The notes: a model not told the origin generated them from the letters alone. Counted from the first letter of the stretch, positions 20,986 to 31,885 are shown. The stretch is 64,000 nucleotides of DNA from Argyresthia goedartella (GCA_949825045.1 OX463806.1:41688208-41752207), one strand, 5' to 3'. Numbers and translations: made by a program.

Positions 20986-21309
20986 ATTCGAAAATAGAGC
21001 GATACTATACTTTACTATATAGTAAAATATAGCATCGCTCTTCTTCTTCTTCGGAATCTTCGGAATTGTTATTGACGACAAATTGTGTATTTTTTCGTGA
21101 ACACTTTCTTTCGGGTCGTTGTTAATAATACACTGTATGTTTTCTTCATGAGCCCTTTCTTCCAAATCGTTAGTAGCAAAAACCTCTGTGTTCACATCAT
21201 GAATAGACATCTCGGTATTTTTACTCACGTCTGCTTCGAATAATACCTCGTGCAGGAATGCTTGTGTATTTTTATTATAGATGCTCAGTTCGCTCTCTTT
21301 ATTTTCCAT
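20986..21309 (-). pseudogene. TQ-repeat-like reading frame, possible downstream part of the MDC1-like gene
   Basis: The minus-strand frame beginning MENKESELSIYNKNTQAF contains degenerate repeats around SIYNKNTQ, SIHDVNTE and AHEENIQ, which resemble the DIHEMETQ and NTQ motifs of the exon at 23257-22850. MDC1-type proteins have long S/T-Q-rich middle regions, so this may be another exon of that gene. Its last third lies in a 46-bp palindrome (20996-21041) and a repeat, and no splice sites are obvious. I rate the link as an inference. Confidence 0.35.
20996..21041. repeat. 46-bp near-perfect palindrome
   Basis: 20996-21018 and 21019-21041 are reverse complements with two mismatches and no loop. 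The centre is tttactatatagtaaa. Confidence 0.85.
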
Positions 21310-22814
21310 CGACAGTGTAACGGCACAAAGGCTAAGGTCGAGCCGCCGCTATCAGTAGCTATGATCGTCTATTCTATCTATCCCAAAATGAGATGTCCCG
21401 ATTCAGCTGTAATATTTGTAAGTTAAGAATGATAAGTCTGAATTTCTCGTTCGTTGAGAAGTTCGTTAGGCGTACAATAGTCGAACGAAGTTTGGTTCAG
21501 GAAGCTACAGTTTCAAGTTAGACAGAGAAAGCATATATGTCCGCGAGCCGGTAATTCGCATCAGTCAGCGGTGTATTGCGCCAGATCAATCGTTGTTATA
21601 TTTTATGTGTGATGGTACCATCTGGTTTTTGTATATATGGGCGCTAGGAACTTCTTTTAGTGGTCGACCACAGTTTATAATATTTGTTTGTGATATCGTA
21701 TAGATATCCGTCGTAGTTTTACGACGTGAGTACTCAATGATATTTCATGTGCTCGCTAGTAGCGGCTTGTGGTGGTTCCAATTATATATTTGGTTCACGG
21801 CAATAACGATCCGAAAAGACCGGTTTACACAATTGCGATTTGATTTTCCGAAATGGGTTCTGAACTAGCGGTTACCTCAAAAGGTCCGTAACGTTTTGAA
21901 ACCTTCAACTCTGCGCAATTTGAGCTGGATGTTATCGAAACGTAGGCATTATTGCTTTTAGGAGATCTAACCCACACCATAGCGGAGTGCATAGTTCAAT
22001 AAATACCGAAATATGAATTTCACTGCCGCAGCACGCCTCGACTGAGCCCAATCATATATACCGACTCAGCCTACACATTAGACCTCCAGCGAAATTTACA
22101 TTTAATTTAAAAATGCAACTTGAATCCAATCTGACCCAAGGCAATGCAAAACACCTACCCGGTCCTAAACAATGAACTTTAGACTGTAAATTGATCTCTT
22201 CGCGCGTCCTCGACAACACTCAAATGTCAAAATATCAACAGGATATGTTATCTGTGTTGACACCGGTTGAACTTTGTTCTGAATTTGTTATTTCCATCCG
22301 CGGAACCTCATCGATCAAACAGTCTCCCTATGCCCTGCCAACCTAGGTTTAGTCGCAACTAAACTCCTGTCTAGCCTAGTCTAAAACCCTAGTGTTATAC
22401 CACGTCCATTATCGACACCACTCGAAAATGGTTGAGTTTGATTTGAATGTGCTTGTATGTTTAATGACTGTGTGTGTGGGAATTTCAAAACTCGCTACTC
22501 GAAAGGAATGAGGAGAGGATTAGCCCGCGAATTTCCTAAGAGCCAATCCAGGAACCCTATGGTGAAGGAAAAAGGAATTTAGGGTCGCTCCAAGCCCAGA
22601 CTCAGACTCAGATAATTTACCTAAAAGTTCTTATCTAACGACCCAAGGATAGTTTTGGAATTTGGGGTAGGTTGATATAAAGGATAGGAACCGAGGTATA
22701 TCTCGGCGCTTCAGACACTCACGAAAAACCACTGAAACTTCGCAATCACAAATTCGTATAGTTCTGACGCGTAACACGGCAGACAAAAACTGTTTAACTC
22801 GTGAAAGACGACTG
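21310..22814. other. Unassigned intronic/intergenic DNA
   Basis: No gene recognised on either strand. A short minus-strand frame (22822-22631) has protein-like character but no known motif and begins next to a perfect hairpin. Confidence 0.45.
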
Positions 22815-22823
22815 TCACACAAA

Positions 22824-22879
22824 CGTCACCGTCGATTTACAGCTTAGAGACACCTCTAAGCTGTAAATCGACGGTGACG
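22824..22879. repeat. Perfect 26-bp hairpin with ACAC loop
   Basis: 22824-22849 and 22854-22879 are exact reverse complements separated by four bases. The right arm overlaps coding sequence of MDC1-like exon 5 (SPSIYSLE on the minus strand). Confidence 0.9.
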
Positions 22880-23257
22880 ATCGTTGTGGCGGTAGCTGTG
22901 TGTTCGCAGTGTAGTTTGAATCTGTTGTTTCATCATGGGCATATGGTGCTTGAGTTTCCATTTCATGGATGTCTGCTTCATTGATTTTAATAGCAGTTTT
23001 CACAGTAGTCATTGAATCGTTTAAAGACTCAGATGAATCATTCAACGACGGTGACATTTGCGCTGAGTTCCAGAAGACAGCGCAAAATCTTTAGGCAGCA
23101 ACAAAATCAACAATGAGTTCCAGAAGACATTGTTGATTTTGTTGCTGCCTAAAGATAATTTGACAACATTTCTTGGAGCTGGCTTTATAAAGTGGCTCTT
23201 CGGACTATTGAATTCGTGACCCTTTGGTTGTTGTGATGAACCTATAAAGGAGTCATC
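22850..23257 (-). pseudogene. MDC1: MDC1-like gene, exon 5 (interrupted by inverted 50-bp insertion)
   Basis: The exon follows a ttattttag acceptor and opens GAT GAC TCC, in phase with the donor of exon 4. It reads DDSFIGSSQQPKGHEFNSPK and then KINNVFWNS until 23115. A 50-bp insertion (23079-23128) made of inverted local sequence and a second copy of the 14-base word gagttccagaagac breaks the frame. After it the same frame resumes as AQMSPSLNDSSESLNDSMTT and continues through DIHEMETQAPYAH and NTQLPP to SIYSLE at 22850. S/T-Q motifs of this kind are ATM/ATR sites in MDC1 proteins. Where the exon ends is unclear, because a perfect hairpin follows. Confidence 0.6.
23057..23154. repeat. Double foldback with a repeated 14-base loop
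   Basis: The order is A (23057-23064), loop L (23065-23078), A' (23079-23086), B' (23089-23114), L again (23115-23128), B (23129-23154). A/A' and B/B' are reverse complements, and L is gagttccagaagac both times. Removal of 23079-23128 leaves A-L-B, which is continuous coding sequence of MDC1-like exon 5. Confidence 0.9.
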
Positions 23258-24702
23258 CTAAAATAAAAAATTCGAAGATTAGAAACTTGTCTTATAATTT
23301 TATAATGCTTATCATACCACGATAATGACATTTATTAATAATCTATTTCAAATAAGAAAAGTCATTTTATTAAATAAATACCTAGTTATAGTAAAAAATA
23401 TAAGCCTAAATATATAGCCTTATAAATCTGATTGGGAATAGTGAATGTTCAATATTTCCTAATACTTATATCTGTTGAATTATTGGTTCTAACAATGTAC
23501 AGATGTAGTGAATAATCCTTTCCTATCGGCAAAACTCGGAACAACGATAACACCCGAATGGTGCCGATGTGTCTATGAATTACTGTATTATTAAATTACG
23601 TGTAGGTATCAAATAAATCGCATACTTTATTTATCAATGTCAAATGTCAAATTGCCCGTTTGACGTATATTACACTGAGATGTTAAAACCACCACGATTC
23701 TATCATATAAAGAATTCGTTAGGTAAACAAAAATATAACTAGTTACTGAGGACGTTTTATTTCAATAAAACGCAATGATAAAAACCAAATTCCGGTTGGG
23801 ATGATCTAATGATTCTATAAGGATTGGAACCCCAAAAGTCTAACTATAAGTCAAAACTACAGCAGGATTTTGCAGACCTTTTTTATAACAATATTTTTTT
23901 GTAATTAATTAAAAATACTATGACATAACAAAAATGACACCTCAACATAAAACAAAACAAACCAGCAGAGAAATTAATATAAATAAATATGATTTTCTGA
24001 TTTGATGAACGACTTCGATTATGACAGCGGGATAAGAGGAGGAGGAGCGGGGTGGACAGTGTGATACGAAACAACTTCCATATCACAGTCAGAATCAGAA
24101 CTATTTTCTGGTGTATCATCGTCAGAGTTTTCATGAACGGTGATTACAAAACTAGCCATATAATTTTCCAACTCAGGTTCGTGTTTTCGGTACTCGTTTT
24201 CGCATTTGATGGCGTGGTCACATACTTTGGCCCAAACATCGGAACCAATCATATTAACCATTTCCTGTACCAATTGTTTCACAGTAGTCATATTCATACT
24301 GATGTTTCTTTTGGATACGTATCCCTTTATTTGAGACCATATGTTTTCAATCGGATTGAAATCAGGATGATACGGTGGCAATCTTAGTACGCTGTGTCCA
24401 TATTCGTTCATAAGTTTATCTATAGAGTATTCTACAAAGTCTTTTTTGTACTTGCAAATAATTTCATATATTTCAAATTTTGTTAATGACGGATCAATCG
24501 GTACGTTATGTTTGGATAGCCAATCAATCATGTCTTGCTTCCTGGTATTTGAATTAGGAGGTTTTTCTAGGTACTTATTATGATATGCAGCATTATCTAC
24601 TACTAGTACCGAATGTGGAGCTAAGTTTGGAATGAGTTGATTACGAAGCCATTTTTCATAGTTTTCATTGTTCATCGCGTTGTGATAGTCACCTGTTTTA
24701 TC

Positions 24703-25740
24703 TCAAAAAAACTCAAAACTCAAAACGTTTATTCTGTAAATAGGCCACAAGGGCACTTTCACATGTCATTTCATTTCATTTTTTACAGAACATTTGGTAT
24801 TATTATTTGTATCATATTATCAGAAAAAAAAGTACTTAATTATTGTTTCTGAGAGATGTAAAGAGTTTCAAATGTCATAATAAAATAATTAAAATATAAA
24901 TAACAGAGATGTATAGTCTCTTTAGTGAATAATACAATGATGATAGGAGATGTAAATGGTCCCCACAGTCAAGAGTTGTATAATTAAATTAATCTTTGGA
25001 GGTGTAAAAGGCCTCCAAGTGTCCAGTAAAAGAAACTCTGGCAGTGAGGATGCTCACAATTAATTAGAACAATTCAGTCCCAAGCATTTTTATCGTCTAT
25101 GTACTCTTTAATACTGCAGTAAGCTTTAGAAATAAGCCTTTGCTTGATGTATTTCTTGAACTTATTAATTGATAGATCTGTCAAAGTGCTTGGGAGTTTA
25201 TTGTAAAATCTTACACAATTACCCTTGAACGAGTTTTTTATTTTATGGAGCCGAGTAGTGGGCACTGCGAGTTTGTCCTTGTTTCTAGTATTAAAGTTAT
25301 GTATACAGTTTCTTCGAAAGTTAACAATGTTCTTATGGACATACATAATATTCTCGTAAATATATTGTCTATGGACTGTCAATATATTAACTTCTTTAAA
25401 CTTATTTCTAAGAGAATCTCTATTATTCATTTTATAAATCGCACGAACAGCCCGCTTCTGCAGCACAAAAATAGTATTTATGTCAGCAGCACTGCCCCAG
25501 AGCAGAATACCGTAGGACATAATACTATGAAAATAACTAAAATAAACTAATCTGGCTGTTTTTAAATCTGTCAAGTGACGGATTTTCCTGCATGCAAAAG
25601 CTGCAGAGCTCAGTCTGTTCGATAGCTTATCAATATGTGGACCCCATTGGAGTTTGGAATCCAACGTTATACCTAGAAACACTGTGCTGGTTACCAATTC
25701 CAATTCCTCATTTTTAATTGTTATACATGTCTGATATCAG
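24703..25740 (-). mobile_element. 5'-truncated CR1-like retrotransposon inserted in the DD82E transposase
   Basis: 25703-25074 (minus) encodes the RT thumb and C-terminal domain: STVFLGITLDSKLQWGPHI, SYGILLWGSA, FVLQKRAVRAIYK, FNTRNKDKLAVPTTRLHKI and NKLPSTLTDLS. The 3' UTR runs to about 24703 and ends aataaacgttttgagttttgag, a short-word tail typical of CR1-type elements. The insertion joint lies in the transposase between ISLLIS and DKTGDYHN. A clear target-site duplication was not found. Confidence 0.75.
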
Positions 25741-25753
25741 TAGACTGATAGGT

Positions 25754-26459
25754 ATAAACCCCTTTCTACTACCAGCGTGCACTATTATAAGACGTTGTCC
25801 TTAAGAAATTAACTGTTTCACTCCGTTTTCTGACGAGTCAGCCCAGCTTTTACCTGCCAAATGTGAGGTATGGATGTATGTTTCATCCATATAAACAATC
25901 TCTCCCTTGCAATCTGTACTTTTTTATCGCGGCTAAAAACTTTACTTTTTTTAAACGAACATCATCTTTCTCGATAAGTAATTTTCTGTTGTTTTCAACT
26001 TTTTTATACCGAAATCCCATTTTTCTAAGAATTTTTCTTAGCATAAAGTCACATCCCTTAAAATTTATGGCTTCGGATAACTTGGACTTCAGGGCTTTAA
26101 TTGTAGATAAACCCCTTTCTACTACCAGCGTGCACTATTATAAGACGTTGTCCTTTAGAAATTAACTGTTTCACTCCGTTTTCTGACGAGTCAGCCCAGC
26201 TTTTACCTGCCAAATGTGAGGTATGGATGTATGTTTCATCCATATAAACAATCTCTCCCTTGCAATCTGTACTTTTTTATCGCGGCTAAAAACTTTACTT
26301 TTTTTAAACGAACATCATCTTTCTCGATAAGTAATTTTCTGTTGTTTTCAACTTTTTTATACCGAAATCCCATTTTTCTAAGAATTTTTCTTAGCATAAA
26401 GTCACATCCCTTAAAATTTATGGCTTCGGATAACTTGGACTTCAGGGCTTTAATTGTAG
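25754..26459. repeat. 353-bp tandem duplication (x2) inside the transposase
   Basis: 25754-26106 and 26107-26459 are direct repeats, nearly identical; I see one difference (ccttaagaaatt versus cctttagaaatt). The unit covers the segment with the first catalytic Asp. Confidence 0.9.
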
Positions 26460-27144
26460 GTACTTGTATGTATATCAAATGGAAATTATACACTAATCGG
26501 CGTATAACGTTGTAGTCAAAATCGTCAAGACCTAGACAAAATAATTTATTTGGTCTACCCAACTTTGCCGACTTCGGACTATTGGAGGTGGATTGATTTA
26601 TGTATTCTTTTTGCAATATTTTATTTACTGTTCGTTGAGAAATTCCACTGGCCTCCGAAACTCGTTGTTGGACTTTACAAAAGTAAGCAGTATAGTTGGT
26701 ATGTTTGAATTTATCATTTTCAGTTAAGAAATATAAATAAATATTGAAAATAACTTCGCAGGCTTGCCGATCTAAAGGTTTCCCTTTTCTTAGTGCTTTC
26801 GGCATGTCTGTTATAAATTGTTAATGTGGATCGAATAAAATCAATGTTTATTATTTACAAAAATGACAGACAAGAGTGAAATGTAAAGTCAAAAAAAAAA
26901 TATATAGGTGGCCTGCATTAATACACGAGTCCATGAAGTTTATCACAAAATCTAACATAAATATCAACAAAATATTTCTGTGGTATTAACTACTCTATAT
27001 AGATACTTCCTCTTGCAATGCGACCGTTCCCTACGTTGTCTCGATGGGTACTGTGTGCGAGTGAAGTAGTAAGACAAAAACGAACATTTCCGAGAAAATA
27101 CGAAAGGAAAGGATTATTCACTACATCTGTAAAGATCAAGTTAC

Positions 27145-27391
27145 CTTATCACTGACATCACACGACTCAGGAATTGTCGTAGAAGCCCCAACATTAACCC
27201 ATTTTCGGCAAGCGATGGCTCGAAATTGGCGTATCAGAAACCGCCATATCCTGATTCATGGCTTGGGTCAGGGCCTGTGTCATGGGCAGATCTGACTCAT
27301 CCTCCAGCTGACGAAATACTCCGAATAAATCGCCGAATTGAACTAGGTCGCCATTTCTGAGAGGGTATGGTATGTAGGGCTGTAGGGTTTT
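27145..27391 (-). CDS. MDC1: MDC1-like gene, exon 4 (end of FHA domain, TQ motifs), one-base frameshift
   Basis: A minus-strand exon of 247 bp bounded by ttaatttccag and a GTAACT donor. It reads TLQPYIPYPLRNGDLVQFGD then LFGVFRQLEDESDLPMTQAL, the last strands of an FHA domain followed by TQ motifs. FHA domains bind phosphothreonine; in MDC1 the domain supports dimer formation and checkpoint signalling at double-strand breaks. A one-base excess in atgggttaatg (about 27196-27200) shifts the frame from LPKM to VNVGASTTIPESCDVSDK. Without it the exon would be 246 bp and phase 0 at both ends, matching exons 3 and 5. The DD82E transposon begins 15 bp beyond the donor. Confidence 0.7.
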
Positions 27392-27904
27392 CTGGAAATT
27401 AAAATGAAAACACTGGCTTAGTTGGGAGCTGAGAATAGGTGATAGGCTTGTTCTGTTATTAAATGTATGTACACCTTGGTAAGATATGATAGAAAATAAA
27501 TTATGGTAACATAAGTGTCGTATTAGCGGCCTACTGCGTATTCTAATAGACAAACCAAATATTTCATTAAAAAAACACGAAGTAGTCTGAAAATGTTGCC
27601 ATCATTTATTTTCTATCGTTTCTTGCCAAAGTGTAGCAATGCAACTAGTAGCTACCGACCTGGCGTAAAACATCGATTTTATAACAATTTATTATGATAT
27701 TGGAAAGACCGTGAATCCAGTTTATGATTGAGTAAAATTCTGATTTTGCCTAACAACATTTCTGAATTGCCCGACAAACTGAGCACGACTAGCTCTTGCT
27801 AGTTTGCTACTGGTTTTGTCTGACAAACTTACTGAATTGTAAACCCTAAAAATTATAAACCCTATTTCAAATAACATAAAATAAAAAGCGAGCATTGAAT
27901 TTTG
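27392..27904. other. MDC1-like intron DNA, no gene seen
   Basis: AT-rich sequence with no recognised element. The minus-strand frame that extends exon 4 upstream to 27553 crosses the splice acceptor and is not coding. Confidence 0.5.
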
Positions 27905-28010
27905 TTGTTGTTACATGTTCAACATAACACGAAAGATAAAGGGGGCTTTGCTTTGCTCAACCCTTTTATCCTGCACCTACCACTTCGCCAAGACAGTGTT
28001 TATTTAGTCA
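27905..28010. repeat. Second copy of the 'ggataaagggggctt' foldback family
   Basis: The order tacatgttcaacataacacg, gataaagggggcttt, accctttta(t)cc and cagtgttt parallels 12455-12536, with many substitutions. The long inverted arms are eroded here. Confidence 0.65.
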
Positions 28011-28273
28011 TCAGTGTTGGCTAAACCATTCATGTTATGCAACTGTACCTTATCTCAAATGCTCATTGCAGATGGCTCGGGTGTAGTTAGGGGCTATCTC
28101 TCTGTCAACGTCAAAATATATTGGCAAAGCCACCAAGTTAGCTGTTCGGGTGGGCAAAATTAGAACTACGGCCCTTCATCCGCCATTTCGAACACATCAT
28201 TCCGCTGTCAGTTTCTGTCTAGTGTGCGTGTTCCCGTTTTTTTGTTTGATTTCATTGTGAACAGTACAAATAA

Positions 28274-29410
28274 AATGCCGAAACCACTCAAAAGTGATAC
28301 ACGGCTAGTTATTTTAAACTTTTATTTTTTATGAGAGAAGAGAAACGCCTCCGAGCTCCAATAATATCTATAATCTATAATATAAATATTAGTGGACAAT
28401 CTCACACAAATCGAACTAGTAAGCTGAATAAGGCTTGTGTTATTATGGGTACTAGACGACAATATATTTAATAGAGATAAATATTTATGTAAATACATGG
28501 AAAACATCCAAGAACAAGAAACAAATATCACACAAATATTCTCCCTTACCGGGATTCGAACCCAGGACCGTCAGCTTCGTAGGCAGGGTCACTACCCGCT
28601 AGGCTATACCGGTCGTCGAACCATACCATATACAGTGCTGCCAGATAAAATTAAATCACTCATTATTAAATAACACATTTTTCTCTAGATGGTGATTTTA
28701 TTTAAAAATCCACCTAAATATATTTCTTTTGGTGTATTTATTTATAATTTATCGAAAACAATCTGAAAGTAGTGACTTAAGTAATGTCATCATGTTTTTT
28801 TAAAAACTATTGCGGTATTTTATGTTATGGAAATTCAAAAAAAAAATCCCGATTTGTTACAGGTGTTTCCGAACGGGTTGTCTACAAATTAATTAATGAA
28901 GAGAAACAGGCTGAAGAAACTAATTCTAAAATTTCTACCCCTGGCAAGAAAACGGAAAGGAAGACAGGGAAACTAGATTGATAATGATTGAGGATTTTGA
29001 CATTGGTGTTATAAGATGAAATCTTTCTTCTTATTGAAAGATTTGTCCATTTTGTTTCAGTTGTTTCAGAACTGGTTGTCTACAAATTAATTAATGAAGA
29101 GAAACAGGCTGAAGAAACTAATTCTAAAATCTCTACGCCTGGCAAGAAAAGGGAAAGGAAAACTAGAAAATTATGATTTTTACATTTGGTTTTATAAGAA
29201 GAAAGTTACAAGAAAGATAGATGAATTTCATTCAGTAAGAAAAGAAATTCCTTACTGAATGTTCTTAGGGAAGTTATTAATTTCCAAGCAAAACGTGAAC
29301 TCTTCGAAAATTGCTCCACAAAATAGGATTTAGTTTATAAAAACGAAATCGAATAGAAAAGTGCTGTGTGAACGTAACGACGTAGTGGCGTGGAGAGCAG
29401 CCTATCTACA
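28274..29410 (+). pseudogene. Relic of a related IS630-Tc1-mariner transposase (N-terminal half)
   Basis: It starts MPKPLKSDTRLVILN at 28274, similar to the MPKALRKGKPL start of the DD82E transposase. A SINE interrupts it at 28320-28622. The frame resumes at about 28863 with VSERVVYKLINEEKQAEETN and EDFDIGVIR. A partial duplicate of this segment follows 198 bp downstream (29060-29180), then VLREVINFQAKRELF, KTKSNRKVL and ERNDVVAWRAAYL up to about 29408. Stops and frameshifts are numerous and no catalytic half is present. It belongs to the same broad superfamily as the 23500-27129 element but is a different lineage. Confidence 0.65.
28320..28622 (-). repeat. tRNA-derived SINE, full length
   Basis: On the minus strand it starts at 28622 with a tRNA-like head: an A-box-like stretch tagcctagcgggtagtgac and a B box ggttcgaatcc. 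A body containing ggatgttttccatgtattt and cacaagccttattcagctta follows, ending in an A-rich tail at about 28320. This is a very common lepidopteran SINE type. It is inserted in the transposase relic. Confidence 0.85.
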
Positions 29411-30384
29411 TTAAATAAAGGCCTGTTTATTTAGATGAAACCAACACACACTCGTCTCACTCAACTGACAAATGTTGGCAAGGTCCTGAATTTGACGGTG
29501 ATTTGGAACCAGTTGCGAAAGGGTACTGGGCGCCTGGTTGACTTGTTTGTTGACTTGGTTGTAATTCCGATTCGGTTTTCCGCCTGCTTATTACGTGTAT
29601 ATTTCTTGTAATTCCTGGTTGTTATCTGACTTTACAGATAAGTTCGTCTTTGCTTGACACATTTCTTGCGACTGTCCAACCTTTATATTTTGACCGAGCT
29701 GCATTGAGTTCTGTCAGAATAATGCAGCAGCATTAACTGAATTTTAACCTGCTTCTCCTAACTATTCATTTTGTACTAACAAAAAAAAAGTAATTAAAAT
29801 TATTTGTGACCAAGTCCTAGATAGGTAGCTAGGTATATTTTTACTAGAGTTGTTGTATTTTACATGGTAGAAATACTTATGAATACGCTCTCGGATCGCC
29901 TAGGCCTAGGGTCAGTCATTGGAATGTACGCATTACGCGGGAGCACAAAAAAAAAACCGGTGAAATAAAATAAAAACAAAAAAATACTAGGTAGGACTTC
30001 AATCAAGGCCTTATACAAAAAGCCATACGCCACTTCACACCTAGTTTTATGTGGACATTTTAGGAAAAAAGTGGTTGTGGCCCATAGAGGCATTGAAAAA
30101 GATTTTTGCATATTTAGTATGTTAGTATTGAACTATGTACTAAGGTTAACGAAACTCTTTGGCCTCTTAGCTTATTGAAACCGGAAGTGTATAGAAATTG
30201 ATTAACTTATTTACAGAAATAAAATAAAATATTGAACAGCTTAATATTATTTATTATAATTCGAATGAGTAATAATTAATAGTATAATGCCAATAAATAA
30301 TATTAAAATATAAATATATTAAAATAATATGCCAATAACTCTAAGCACAAAACTCAAATAACCGCATTTAAAGATGAGATCGGG
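29411..30384. other. MDC1-like intron DNA, no gene seen
   Basis: AT-rich; no element recognised. Confidence 0.5.
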
Positions 30385-30610
30385 AGAGTCCAGTAAACAA
30401 TAAACAAAATGGCTATGTAAATGGCCATACAAATAATGTATTATAAGGGTACTACTTAAAATTCTTAAAACCCGTATGTTCCATTATTTATTGTACACTA
30501 ACCTCTATGCAAATTTCAGTTCTCTACCTATAGAGCCTGGTGGCAGACGGACAGCGGAGGCTTAGTAATAGGGTCCCGTTTGGCACCCTTCGGGTACGGA
30601 ACCCTAAGAA
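30385..30610 (+). repeat. Lepidopteran dispersed repeat with 'cagacggacagcggaggct' tail
   Basis: The tail ggcagacggacagcggaggc, tagtaatagggtcccgtttg and gggtacggaaccctaa is the most typical lepidopteran short-repeat terminus in this window. Confidence 0.75.
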
Positions 30611-31230
30611 GGTTCAGTTCAGTTCAGTTCAGTTTATTATTTATTGCATTCCATACATAATATAGGTGGAGATTATCATTATGGACCTTGTCCAGGCACA
30701 GCAATTTGAGAGAGGACGATATTACAATATTTCTACGTACTACTTAATTTCACTATATATTAAATTGTAACAGATACTTATTTATATAATGTTAGTGTTT
30801 ATATTATTTTTTTTGTATTCTATACTAATTTTAATAATTATAATTCGTCATTTAAATAATCATTTACACAATAATAGCATTTATTAATTAATAGTTGTTT
30901 TAATGAACTTATAAATATGGTTATCTCTAGTTTCTGTCGTCAAATGTTTTGGTAACTTATTATTAATTTTTGCAGTCATTACTAGAGGGCTTGAAGAGTG
31001 TTATGTTTAGTCTAGATGGTGGTAGCACTAGTCCTTTTCGTGGTCTTAGGTTGCGATTTGTTGGTATCTGATCTTGGCGTTTTGTGTAAAATTCAGGATA
31101 TTTTCGGAAGAACTTACAAGTTTCCAGTATGTATATACTAGGGAGTGTGAGGATTTTGTGTGTGTGGCCTGCAGCTGTCTCGAGGTTCAATATTTGCGAG
31201 TATGCGTATAACCGCTGTACTGTCAACCCA
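30611..31230 (-). pseudogene. CR1/Jockey-like 3' fragment with (TGAAC)n tail
   Basis: Minus strand: the C-terminal RT extension reads LETCKFFRKYPEFYTKRQDQ, TNRNLRPRKGLVLPPSRLNI, then NKLPKHLTTETRDNHIYKF after frame changes. It ends in a short tandem tail, aactgaactgaactgaac (30611-30640). Everything upstream of the RT thumb is missing. Confidence 0.65.
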
Positions 31231-31807
31231 AAAATGCAAAATGGCCGCGTCTGTCACGGGGTCGCCCGCGAACTCCGCCCGCTAACGTCCCGTTTCATTA
31301 AAATGACGATATCTCTATTTTTTCTATGAGAGCTCTCTAAGAAAGTTATATCGTTGGAATGGCTTTTAAATAAGCTACCGGATAAAAAAGAATAGTCCAG
31401 TTTTGCCTAGCAATATATTTTAATTTTAATTTTAAATCTAATTTTTTTTTTTATTTTTTTTTCCAATTATTGTAGAAAAAAATGAAACATGGAAAAAATA
31501 TAGCATGTTTGTAGTTTATTTACATCTAAATACGTTATCGCACATAAATAAATAACAATAACATGCCTCCCCATACAATAATCCTGGAAAGCAATCACCA
31601 CAACCACACCACCACTCAATAAGCGCTGGCACGTGACTGACGGCGCGATATTTCATTGCCTCGGTCAACCACTAATGCTTGCTTTAGAGTAGAAACAAAG
31701 GATGTTATGCCTTTCTCCTTCTTTCGGCAACGTTTAGTGGAAGTTTGAGCAAGATAGACAAATGCTTTGATTAAATAACGGTCCTTATTTACCGCCTTTT
31801 ACGCATC
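31231..31807. other. MDC1-like intron DNA, no gene seen
   Basis: Contains a T-rich stretch at 31440-31465; no recognised element. Confidence 0.5.
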
Positions 31808-31885
31808 GGTCAAAATGTGTCCGCGTGACAGACTGGGGTATTTTGCATCAGTCAAAATGTGTCCGCGTGACAGTCTAGCGGATAA
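31808..31885. repeat. Short direct repeat 'gtcaaaatgtgtccgcgtga' x2
   Basis: The same 22-base word occurs at about 31808 and 31852, offset by 44 bp, within or next to the end of the CR1-like element. Confidence 0.7.

Larger units (their letters stand above)
24019..26805 (-). pseudogene. DD82E transposase (split by duplication and CR1-like insertion)
   Basis: The N-terminal half (26805-26236) starts MPKALRKGKPLDRQACEVIF and has HTH-like segments (SEASGISQRTVNKIL), then LRKILRKMGFRYKK. The first catalytic Asp is in YMDETYIHTS, within the duplicated 353 bp. The C-terminal half (24675-24019) has the second Asp in VLVVDNAAYHN and the Glu in PDFNPIENIWSQIKGY. I count 82 residues between these two, so the signature is DD82E, which I recall as the hallmark of the Sailor group. 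The 353-bp duplication is not a multiple of three, and the CR1-like piece lies at about 24703-25740, so no intact enzyme can be made. The protein ends in an acidic tail. Confidence 0.8.
23500..27129 (-). mobile_element. DD82E (Sailor-like) IS630-Tc1-mariner transposon, TA-flanked, with nested insertion
   Basis: Perfect 25-bp terminal inverted repeats (23500-23524 and 27105-27129, starting cagatgtagtgaataatcc) are flanked by TA (23498-23499 and 27130-27131), the target duplication of this superfamily. One transposase gene lies inside on the minus strand, split by a CR1-like insertion and a 353-bp tandem duplication. The element sits in the intron between MDC1-like exons 4 and 5, only 15 bp from the exon 4 donor. 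Confidence 0.85.

Noticed and set aside
29860..30111. Hydrophobic minus-strand frame of 83 codons considered as an MDC1 or other host exon
   Set aside because: No fitting splice sites and no FHA-type residues; the true FHA exons were found at 36968-37381.
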